From contig OY720103.1 in assembly GCA_963082875.1 (NCBI GenBank), positions 11,904,001 through 11,968,000 of the forward strand: a stretch of 64,000 nucleotides of DNA, in the 5' to 3' direction. Shown here one piece after another: positions 11,656 to 22,200 of this stretch. Numbering within the stretch: the first letter of the stretch is position 1; every line of letters begins with the position of its first letter. Both the position numbers and the translations under genes were made by a program. Origin of the DNA: Corella eumyota (lineage: Eukaryota > Chordata > Ascidiacea > Phlebobranchia > Corellidae). Under the pieces are notes generated by a model. The model saw nothing but the letters and a program-made list of their open reading frames with translations. It searched no databases and was not told the DNA's origin.

Positions 11656-12722
11656 ATGGTCACAACAACCAATCTTAGAGTAGAAGTTTTAATCATCCAT
11701 TTTATTAATTTCTTTTATAAACTTAATTTTAAGATTTTATTGTATTTTGTAGTTGATTGGCTTTGCCATTTTTTCTTGACTTTAAAAAAAATTTAAATCT
11801 CTGTGTTTATATGTTTCTGTCCAAAATCTAATTTAAATTAATTTAGGATTAAGTTTTTTTTTGTTGTTGGCTTGATTTTTGATTTATAAAAGTTTATATC
11901 ATTGTGTTGGCAATCTTTTTTCATTTGTGCTTGGTTTTTAGATGTGTTTTTAGATTTTTAATCTTTAAAAATATTTTATTATAAATGATTTTTGTTCACA
12001 ATTTTTAGTATGCAACTAATTCTTCAGTTTCTTCGTTTTTAAAATGTTTTTAAATTAATTGATTATTAGTGTTTGTTGTAGTTATAATATATTCAAAAAA
12101 GCAACTTTTTTGATTTGTTAAGTTTAAAAACAGTAAGATTTTTCTGAAAAGATAGCTCTTTTTTTTGTATAATTTATAATTTGGGGACAAATATTTTATT
12201 AAAAATGTGATGGTTTCAGTCATTAGCTCTGTTTAGTCACAAATCGGTTAGTCACTATTATTACTCAGCACATTGTTTAAATTTTAGGCTAGGAACAGTT
12301 TTGGTGAATTTAAATTAGTTTAAAAGTGAATTGTAGTTTTAGTTATTTGTTTATCTCAATATTTTATGGGTTTTATAAAGTTTTAAAGCTAAAATATCTC
12401 AGTTTTTAAACGCATGTAAGTTATTCACGTTTATTTTTTAATTGTTAATATTCGTTGGATTGTTGTTTTGCGATTTAAACTATCAACTAACTGACTAACG
12501 TTACTGACTTAAACTACTACCTTACTTGCCCTAACTGTAGATAATTTAAGGTTATTAATGCTAATTATAATGCATGTTGTTTTCTATAAGTAGTAGAAGT
12601 TACCTGATTTTTGTAAATCAAAAACCTTGTTTAATATTTGCCTTTTACATTAGGGATTTACACATTTAGTTACAACTCTTGTGTTAGTATATAACTTGGT
12701 CATTCCCACATAGGTTAAGTTT
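11656..12722. other. intergenic stretch between SAMHD1 copy B and MED19
   Basis: AT-rich, with T-runs typical of a 3' UTR up to about 12,200. The last bases before MED19 read TTCCCACATAG followed by GTTAAGTTT and the start codon, so 12,713 could be a cis- or trans-splice acceptor. No gene seen. Confidence 0.45.
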
Positions 12723-13376
12723 ATGGAATATTCAAACCACTACCAACAATATGACCAGCATCAGCATGTTTTACACGATATCGGGAGCTCGTTTATGCAA
12801 AACACCGAACAAAACTTAATCGGGGAAGTACCTAGCTCTAATTTAACCCCACAACCCACCAACTCATTCTATTTAGTCAAAGATTTACCCCCTTCTACTT
12901 CAGTTAACGGGAGCACAAACTTGCTTGCTCATTTTGGACTTGAGTCAACTTATAACAAGTTTTGTGTGAAAAAGTTGAAAGAGTCGTTGAGCTCGTTTTT
13001 ACCCGATTTACCTGGAGTTGTCGACACCCCAGCTGGGGCAAATGGGGGCAGTTTGAGAGCTTTGATCGAAAAGCCCCCTATTGTTGGGAGTAAAGAAATA
13101 CAACCTCTGTCGTCGGGGGTGCTTATGGCTGCTTTTAGACTACATCCAGGTCCGATCCCAGATCAGTATCGACCTTACCAACAAAGTGAAGGTCGACGGA
13201 AACATAGACATCATAAAAATAAGAGTCGACCGGACACTAGTGGGCAGGAGTCTTGGACGCCTGAACCTGAGGAAAATAAAAGACATAAAAAGAGAAAACA
13301 TGAAGATAATGAGAAGAAGAAAAAGAAAAAGGAGAAAAAAAGGAAAAAAGAGAAGGAAAAGGAGAGAGGACAATAA
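12723..13376 (+). CDS. MED19: Mediator complex subunit 19 (217 aa, single exon)
   Basis: MED19 sits in the head module of Mediator, the nuclear co-activator that links transcription factors to RNA polymerase II. The conserved core runs from about residue 70 to 145: NLLAHFGLESTYNKFC, the LSSFLPDLPG block, SLRALIEKPPI and the signature GVLMAAFRLHPGPIPDQYR. The C-terminus is a Lys/Arg/His-rich tail (from about 155) ending in long KKKK/EKKRKK runs, as in other animal MED19 proteins, and is likely disordered. The N-terminus (Gln/His/Asn-rich) is not conserved. The ORF is uninterrupted. The stop codon overlaps an AATAAA at 13,372-13,377, so the 3' UTR must be very short, which fits an operon with the next gene. 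Confidence 0.93.
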   Translation: MEYSNHYQQYDQHQHVLHDIGSSFMQNTEQNLIGEVPSSNLTPQPTNSFYLVKDLPPSTSVNGSTNLLAHFGLESTYNKFCVKKLKESLSSFLPDLPGVVDTPAGANGGSLRALIEKPPIVGSKEIQPLSSGVLMAAFRLHPGPIPDQYRPYQQSEGRRKHRHHKNKSRPDTSGQESWTPEPEENKRHKKRKHEDNEKKKKKKEKKRKKEKEKERGQ

Positions 13377-13479
13377 AAACTATTACAAAATTGTTATTAT
13401 TTTTAAAATTTAAAAAACGCATTATTTTTTCTTGTTTAAAACTTTGTAATACCAAATCATGTTTTTTTTTAAATTAACT

Positions 13480-13500
13480 TTATCTTTTCTCTTTTCACAG
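13480..13500 (+). promoter_or_regulatory. putative spliced-leader acceptor for the downstream proteasome gene
   Basis: A pyrimidine tract (TATCTTTTCTCTTTTCACAG) ends 30 bases before the proteasome start codon and 124 bases after the MED19 stop. No upstream donor or separate promoter is evident. Tunicates are known to resolve operons by SL trans-splicing, so trans-splicing is the simplest reading, but this is inference. Confidence 0.55.
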
Positions 13501-13530
13501 CAAATTAGTTAAATTTAATTTTGTTTAAAA

Positions 13531-15705
13531 ATGGCGTTAGCTGATTTATGTCGAACGGAATCTTTGGATAAAAAGTGGAGTTTAAATTTTAAATCAAAAT
13601 CAGTTTTATCAAGAAATGAATTGAATGAAGTTAATGAGGATGTGTTTAAAGTGCCAACATCTGATGAAGTAAGCTTTTTATTAAATTATTTGAGTTTTTA
13701 ACTTAAAGATTTTTAATTTTATATGGCTGTGGTTTTTTTATCTTAGTTATTTTTGTATTAAATTTTGGTTAGTCGCGATATAAGTTCATTATTAAATGTG
13801 TGCACAACAATTGGTTTATATAAGTGAAAATGCTTTTACCAAATCGGCATATATGTTAAAAACAAAACAATACTGCTTCCGAAAATTAAACTTTTTTCTA
13901 ATTTGAAGTCAAACTAATATACGGGTATTTTTTAAGAAGGATCAGTGTAGGGTTAAAAGAAAATGTCTTATTGTCGTTAAAGTTGATTTATTTTAAACAA
14001 GTTTTTCTTTAAAAGTAAACTATGTACAGTGTGAGGCCTAGTCATGCAAAACTTCAAAACAAAAAAGTTAGATGAACTAATGTTTTTATATGCCAGTCAT
14101 TTTTAAAAGCACCTTATAATATATATACAAAACTTCCATATATTAAAGTCTAATGAGTTAACTTTTGATTTCTACTTAGGCCAAGTCTTACATGGCTCAC
14201 ATGAACAACCCTCGAAGTGATGTCCACATCAGATTCAATCACGGAACAACGACTCTTGCTTTTAAGTTTGAGCATGGGGTCGTCGTGGCAACAGACTCAA
14301 GGGCAACAGCAGGAGATTACATCGGTGAGTTTAAATATTTTAAATTGTTTGTTTTTCTGTCATTGTTTGAAATTTGTGTTTTGTTAACTTTTTGTGGGTT
14401 TATACTTATGTGCATTTAGTCTTTTTTGTAACGAATGAAAGTCATTAATTTAAATATTTTTCATGTATTAGAAATATCTACTTTAGTCTGTTGGTAATGT
14501 TTTTGTCTTTTTTTTGCCCAAAAAAATAATTTTAACAAAACCAAAACATTCTTTTACTTTTCTAGCATCCCAGACTGTCAAGAAAGTGATCGAAATTAAC
14601 CCCTATTTGCTGGGTACAATGGCTGGAGGGGCAGCTGATTGCTCCTTCTGGGAGAGAGTGCTCGCGAAACATTGTCGGATCTATGAGCTGAGGAACAAGG
14701 AGAGGATATCTGTAGCTGCTGCATCAAAGTTGTTGGCTAATATGGTGTATGGATACAAGGGGATGGGACTTTCAATGGTGAGTGTGGTTTGTGAGTTCTA
14801 GAATGTTTTTGTAAGGACAAGAAGTAGGTATTAAGATAGCTCGGCAGTTTTTGTTTCTTATTTTTAAATTGTTGTTGATTGCATATTATTGTTTTTTGTT
14901 ATTTAATGTAACAGGGCAATCATATGCTTAGTTTAAGTTAACAAGATAAAGTTTTTAGGCCTTAAAAGTCTTAGAATTTATATTAAATTGAGCTTAGCTT
15001 TAGCAAAGCAATTTCTTAGGTAAAGCATTTTTTTGTTTTTTTATCTAAAAATGATCAAAAGTGTAATTTACTCTTACTTTACACTAGCTGATAGCTCGCT
15101 CTATGGACGGTATTTTAATTGTTATAATATGGTTGCAACTCTTAACTAACTTTTGCCTTTGATTATTTACCTGCGCACCACAAACGAATATATTTATTTT
15201 GTTATAAATTGTACATACATAAATATATCTTCAACTAAGCCTTATTATATATATATAGATAAATTTTTAACTGTTAAGTAACGTGATACAAACCAGGTGA
15301 CTTTGTTTAATGTTTACAGGGAACCATGATTTGTGGTTGGGACAAACGGGGGCCTGGTTTGTATTACGTTGACAGTGACGGACAGCGGCTCGCTGGGGAC
15401 ATGTTCAGTGTGGGGTCGGGGGCCACGTACGCTTACGGGGTCATGGATGCGGGGTACAAGTATGATATGGGAGTGAACGAGGCATTGGAATTGGGACAGC
15501 GTGCGATCTACCATGCCACGCACAGGGATGCTTACAGCGGAGGAAACGTGAATTGTAAGTTGAATCTTTTTGTGATTTTGAGGACAAATAAAAAACCTAT
15601 TTACTATCTTGTTTAGTATACCACATGAAGGAGACAGGCTGGGAACATATTGCTTGGAATGACGTCAAGGATCTTCATTATCAATATAAAAACCAGAAAA
15701 AGTAA
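13531..15705 (+). CDS. PSMB5: 20S proteasome subunit beta type-5 (272 aa)
   Basis: Exons 13531-13668, 14180-14324, 14566-14777, 15320-15554 and 15617-15705 give 819 nt in frame. This is the chymotrypsin-like catalytic beta5 subunit of the 20S core. A 68-residue propeptide ends at HG, and the mature enzyme starts at Thr69 (TTTLAFKF), the N-terminal nucleophile. The other catalytic residues are present: Asp in ATDSRATAG and Lys in SQTVKKV. Highly conserved blocks follow ([63 protein letters not shown]). It could be assigned to the PSMB5/PSMB8 clade more broadly; the strong match to constitutive beta5 favours PSMB5. It probably forms a two-gene operon with MED19. Confidence 0.95.
15088..15262 (+). 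repeat. MITE-like repeat
   Basis: In intron 3 of the proteasome gene. A good reference copy: GGTATTTTAATTGTTATAAT, ATGGTTGCAACTCTTAACTA, TTACCTGCGCACCACAAACG, and an AT-rich end running TATATATATATAG. Confidence 0.7.
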
Positions 15706-15820
15706 ATCATGGTGTTTACCATGGTTCTGCGTGGTTTTACCATGATACTTATGGTTTTTACCATGGTGCACATGGTTTTGACCATATTTTTATGGTTTTA
15801 ACCATTGTTTCACATGGTTT
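15706..15820. repeat. imperfect palindromic ATGGT/ACCAT array in the PSMB5 3' UTR
   Basis: Starting at the stop codon, units such as CATGGTGTTTACCATGG and TATGGTTTTTACCATGGTG recur about every 25-30 bases. Each unit is a near palindrome that could fold as a small hairpin in RNA. A polyadenylation signal AATAAA follows at 15,868-15,873. Confidence 0.75.
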
Positions 15821-15867
15821 TGCATTAAAACTGTTATTATCTCCCTTAGCTTAAGTTGACTGTTAAC

Positions 15868-15873
15868 AATAAA
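15868..15873 (+). terminator. polyadenylation signal of the proteasome gene
   Basis: AATAAA 163 bases after the PSMB5 stop codon, the first canonical signal in its 3' UTR. Confidence 0.6.
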
Positions 15874-16223
15874 GTTCAAGCTGCTGCAAAGTAGTGACAA
15901 AATATTAATTTTGTTTTTTTTAATTATAACAACATCAAAAAAATAAAGAGTTCTGAAACATCACAAGTGGGCGCTTTAGCGCTCATTGGTTTTGCAACAA
16001 ATATAGCGGCGGTTTCACATTTTAAAACCTTTTTTCAACACAAAAACTGTTATCAATTGCTTAAAAGTGCCAGGCAACATTGTTTGTTAACAATGGTTAA
16101 CTATGACATATTGTTCATGTTTATGATGTCATAATGCTGTTCTCAAGTGTCAGCTTTGACATCTTATGGGGATATCTAACTTTGCTCCAATTTGATTGTT
16201 TTTACCCCCCCTAGTGGAGTTCC
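15874..16223. other. convergent 3' ends of PSMB5 (+) and the adhesion GPCR (-)
   Basis: About 350 bases of mixed composition with no ORF of note. On the minus strand this is the 3' UTR of the receptor. No gene seen. Confidence 0.5.
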
Positions 16224-19200
16224 TTAAACTTTTGTGTTGCAATGGGAACTAGTGTTGGTTGATTCTGTTCGTTCGGCTGACGACGTCCATCTTCGACCTG
16301 CAAAACTGTCTGTTTGGAGGCGCTGCAGAGTCTTCTGTGGATTCAATTAAAATGTCACGATTATGATTTTATATTTTAAGGAATATTTTCCTTTTTTCTA
16401 TTGTATGGGCAATAATAATTATAATTCATGGATCCAACTTTAACAAGTATCAAACTTTTCGATTTATTGAATTTAATCCAATTTTTAAATCTAACTCAAC
16501 TATTCCTAACTTTTAACCCAGCCTACCCCAATTTTCAACCCCATTACTCCACAAAATTTTAACCCCCTTAAGCGAACTTTAAACCCAACAAGCCAGGTTT
16601 TAAATCCGATTAACCTCAAGTTTTATTCTCATTGACCCTACATTTTACCCCCAACAACCCCTAACTTTTAATCTTATTAACCCAAACATTTTAACCCCCT
16701 AATCCCAACTTACCGTGCAGCGGGATTCCTCCCAGATTTTAGTCGCACAAAACATCAAAAAAATCACAAATCCTTGAATAGAGTTACAGGTGGCGAACAA
16801 AATGTCGATCACGAAGACCCCATCTCGTCCTGTCTCTCCCCACAAACCCTCCACAAATATTTTAAGGAACCCAAACACCCATGTGACCCCCAAGAGTGCG
16901 GTGATGCATATCGCTTGTCGTAATCGGTTCTTAATTCTGAAAAAAAAATTATTTAGTTTGTCTTCTTGCGAAAGTTGACTTTGAAATCTTAATTATGGGT
17001 AACTCGGGATTCTTACATTTTTACCATTTACAAACTAACAGCTAAGTGTCAATATAGTTGATGGTACTCATGTGCTGCTGTATACACCACAAACAGAAGG
17101 TTTTTTCATTTAAAGTTCAATAAACTGGACATACTTATATATTTATATATATATATATTGTCCACTATAACCTGCCTTACAATTAACATTTTAATTGTCA
17201 TAATGTGGTCACAACTTTAAACTAATATTAGCCAGTGATAATTTACCTGCGCACCACAAACTGCATTTTTTTTTTATTTTGTCAGTCTATAAATTGATCA
17301 CTGACTTATATTATCCACTAAGCTTTATTACAAATATGTTAATTGTTTTAACTTACACTCTTTTTTTGTCCCCGCTAGCTTCTGACTTTGCCGTCCTATT
17401 AAGAGCAACCACAATAAACACAAACAGAGTACAGTTTAACAAACAAGCCATCGCGATTGGGGCGATCACAAAGTACCAGTGGTTGGGTGAAGTGGGGAAG
17501 CATAAACCCCCTTTACTGTAATGCAATAGTAGGGGTTATTTCTGGGGTAATCTTGTATTAACCCCAATTTTGGGTTATTTGGTCGGTTGAGAAATTATTA
17601 ATTTTAAAAAACGGTGTTGGTTTAATATTGATTGATTGAATAAAAATGGTTTTAATGAGCTGGTTATTTAAATGGTTTTAATTAGCTGGTTATTTAAATG
17701 GTTTTAATTGGTTGGTTAATTTAAATGGTTTTAATTGGTTGGTTAATTTAAATGGTTTTAATTAATTAGTAATTTAAATTGGTTGGTAATTTATATTGGT
17801 TGGTTATTTAATTGGTTAGTATTTTAAATGGTTTTAATAGGTTGGTTGATTTAAATGGTTTTAATTGGTTGGTTAATTAACATTAATTAATTAATTCTGA
17901 CCTGTATGCTCGTAACACATTCCTAGATGGAAAGTTTGTCCTCATAGCAGAATAAAACAAACTAGCACCAACTAACAACAGAGCAACACCATAGCACAAT
18001 AAAGTTGATTTTGTGAGGAAGTTTTTTAAGTTAACGTTGTAAACTCTCACTAGGAGTAAATACATTGACACTGCTTCTGTTACTGCCCAACCCCATACTG
18101 AGAGTAATGAGAAGTGGGTGATTATCCCAATTGAGAAACATAAACCCTGGAAAAATTTAAGATTGGTTTTTAAAATAGATTGTTCAGGGTTATGGATGTT
18201 GATAGAAAACATTTGTTATATAAAGGGTTGGAATAAGGTTAAATAATTAAAAAGTTTAATTAATGTAAGTTCTTTTAAAGTAATTAAGAGTTTTTTTGGC
18301 GCTAAATTGTTGTTGCTTTAGGTTTATAGAATTTGGTTTCTTCAAAATTTAATCAAACTTTTTATATCAACGTTTTATATAAAATGACTGAATTTTTTTT
18401 GTTATTTGACATCTTAGTTTCGTTGTCAAATAAAAACGAATTTTGAAGATAAGATTTAGATTAAAATATTATATTTTTATAGTGTTTCATTTCTTTGGGA
18501 TTCCAAAATATGGCAAAGTCTTACTTTTAATGGACTTAATACAACTGTGTTTGATTGTTTGTTATTATTTAAAAGATATTGGTTTTATATTTAACTTTAG
18601 ATGAGCACAAACCTTATTGGAGGTTATAAACTTGGTGTCATTAATGATAAGAGACAGGTAGAGTAACAGAAGTGTGAAGCAAAGATGTAACAGAATTATT
18701 TGTGGCACACCTCTTCTAAGTTCTCTGTTGCTTAATCTAAACATAAAGTTATGGTTTGAGTGGTTGTTTAGTACCATAGTGGTTAAGTATGGTTGTTTAG
18801 TACCATAGTGGTTGGGTATGGTAGTTTTCTACAATAGTGGTGATTTAATTTAAGGTATGTTGTACAATAATGGTTTAATAATGGTCGATTAACTGGTTGT
18901 TTAGTACCAAAGTGGTTAGGCATGGTAGTTTTCTACAATAGTGGTGATTTAGTTTAAGATATGTTGTACAATATAGGTTTAATATTTGGTTTGGTTATTT
19001 TATAGAAAAATGGTTAAATAATGTTGTACAATAATGGTCGATTAATTGGTTATTTTTTACAAAAATGGTTAAACAATTGGTTATTTTGTTCAATGGTGTT
19101 TTTTGTGCAGTAATTGCTAGGAAATAAATAATTTTACCCAAAAATCTAAAACTTTTTATGCAGGAATATTTAAACAGTTGTTTTTTTTTATATAATATTT

Positions 19201-22200
19201 GGTTACTTGGAATTTTTGTGATTATATTATTTATACGTTACTTAGTTTTGTATTAAAAAGATGTTTTCAACTTTAAAAAGATGTTTAGTTGAACTGTGAA
19301 CAACATAAAATCAAATTGGCCTCTCTATATCGCCATCTTGTGAACAGATTTTTTTAAATTTAAATCTTACCTGTAAATTATCGTTATAACTAGACCGGTG
19401 ATCGAAGCGATCAAGCCTACGTAGGAAATATAACTGATGACGTAGTCATAAGTGTCTTTGTTGACCTAAAAAATTAATTAAAATATTTTTAATTAAAACA
19501 GCGAGGTGAACTTGTAGTTAAAGTTGTTAATTAATTAGTTAAGTTTGATTTTCACTGCTCTTGTGTTATAGGGCCCCAAGTAAGGCACTATAAACGATAT
19601 AAACTTCTGCTGAGCCAACACCTAATTAGCAACTTAATTACCGGGTAATTATAATCTATAATATCCCAAACTGTCAAAGGCAATTTGAGAGTGGGTCGGG
19701 GTAACTGATGTTACTCTATGTTTAGGTTGCGCATTCGACCTTCCCACACCCAAGTAAGTATATAACAACATGACTTACCGTTGGGTTATAGTCCAGTAGA
19801 ATACCAAAGTTGGTTAAATGTTCGCAATGGCAAGTCACTGTGGCTGTTAAGGGTTCAGTTTTATGTAAAGTAAAGTTAAACAAACTGCACCCCTCGCTCG
19901 ACCAGTTAGAGATTTTGAAATCCCAGAAACTGCACCTGAAACCAATTTTAAAATATTAGGATTTAGTGTATTTGGTTTATTTATCGTTTTATTGGTTTAA
20001 CAATGGTGTATTTAAATGGCAAATTGGTTAATTGGTTGATTATGGTCCTTAGTGGTTTTTAATTGGTTAATTATTTTAAATTATTTAATGGTTTTTAATT
20101 GGTTAATGGTTTTAAATTGTTTAATGGTTTTTAATTGGTTAATGGTTTTAAATTGTTTAATGGTTTTAACATGTTGTTTATGCTGTAGACTAAACTTACA
20201 TAATGACGTCATCGGTGACGTTGTAATCCACGTTAATTGTAGCGGTTATGACGACAGGTTCTTGGAGGTTGTTTATATTTTTATCGAATACATCAGCTGA
20301 GATAATCGGGGTTTTAAGTTCATTGTCGGTTGGAAACAAGAACTAAACAAAATATTTAAAGGTTTTATGTAGTTGTTAAATTACCGAAAACTGTGAACGT
20401 TTTACCGAAAACCGTAGATTTTTAAAACGTCATTTTACCGAAAAAGAGGAGTTTTTCTAAACTCCTTTTCACTTTAAACTTTACTCTAAGTAATGGCTTT
20501 TAATTTCTGTAAAAATGTTGGCCCAAATTTTGGTAAAATATTGTTTTTAAAGTCTTAAAAAAAAAAAAATTTGTTAAAAAGGAGTTTGCTTATTTAAAAG
20601 CTTCGTACTAAACTAAATACTACGTTGCTGTAGTATTAAATATAAACTTAATAACTCGTACGTTGTCCTTGTAAACTGCAAATGTTATTTTTCCTCCGTT
20701 GTTTTCGTTGTAAAGTGAAGTTGGAAGCAGGATTTCCATTTGACTTTTATCCCTAGAGGTCGTTTTCCCATTGAATGTAGCCTGTAATAGTTGGTTGTTT
20801 AGTTAAAGGTATAAAAGCAAGGTTAACCTATTAAAACACTCGTTTAAAATGATTTAAAATAAGGCCGGCGAAGTTGTAATATTTGAATTGATGAATTTTA
20901 TTTTAATAAAATATTTCTTGGTAAAACCCATGACAATGAAAATACAGCTTTTATTTAGGGGTAAAAGGGGTGGATTAAGTCACTAACCCTCTTTTTAGTT
21001 AATTAGGCTAAATTTAAATGGCGAAACTAGTCGATATCTCGCCTCATGGTCGTTGTTTTAGTTGTTATAATATGGTTGCAACTCTAAACCAATGTTTGCC
21101 TGTAATAATTTACCTGCGCACCACAAACAGCAGTTTTATTTATTTTAAAGACCTTTAAATCAGGCCTACATGCAACATCTATGGGGGCCCTATTATATAC
21201 AGATGATAAATTAAGCGTCACATTTTGTTACGACCCTGAACTCACATTACAAGCACTTTGAACAAAAGGCGACATCCGGTATTGTAAAAGCGATTGTAAA
21301 AACATTCCGTTCCCCTGATTGGTCAAACTAAACCCTAACCCGGGGTTACGATGGGGTATTGACCTCGTCCGCCTCTGTGACGTAATATCCGATATTCCCA
21401 TTATGACGTCACCGCCGATGTAACCAATCAAGTGGCCGTTGTCGATGTATAAAGTTCCGGCAATGTTGTTTAGTGCTAAATAGTTTTCATTGTTATTAAC
21501 AGTGGTTTGCATTGTTAAAGCATTGTTTGTTTGTTTTATTGTTGGAACAATAGAGTCATTGTTTATTCTTTATTAAACCTCAAACTTACCATAAATTATA
21601 TTTTCCCGCCCCTTTGCCAACTCTTTGTCGCTGAATTTATCGGAAGCGATCCTCGCGTAATGGAAAAGAATTTCAAGGTTGTCTAACAACGGCCTAAAAA
21701 CAAAGATATTTGGTGAATATTATGAGATCATTTTTGATGACGTCATTACAGTCACGTGACTTACTCGAATACGCCAGTTAGGTTTTTGCTAACGCGGGCA
21801 AGATCCAAATATGATCGAAACAAACACTTGTTAAAGTCGCTTCCCAGCCTCATAGCGCACTCCTCCGACGAAACCAACACCGTACACAATCCGGGAGATG
21901 GCAGTGTTAAGTTAGCCGAGTTGTTGAAAGCCTCGGTAAAGTCGTTCAGTTGGTCGATCGAAGTTTGTGAATACAAATCTTTCTCACTGATCTCGTTGCA
22001 CGAGGCCTTTGCAAACAAATACTCCATCTTGTGGTCACAAACTAACCGGTTACCACCGAGATTTAGTTGCCCCTCGCGGTCGGGGGACACAGCGTCCACC
22101 CATGACCTTGAAACTTGGGTTAAAAGGTTGTTACTCAAGTCTAGGTATGTGAGATTGTTTAAGATCCGAGCATCGAATTCCTGGAGTAAGTTCCCGCTTA

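Noticed and set aside
13081-13455. Other-frame ORFs over the MED19 tail
   Set aside because: The A/G-rich Lys codons leave several frames open; none has family matches.
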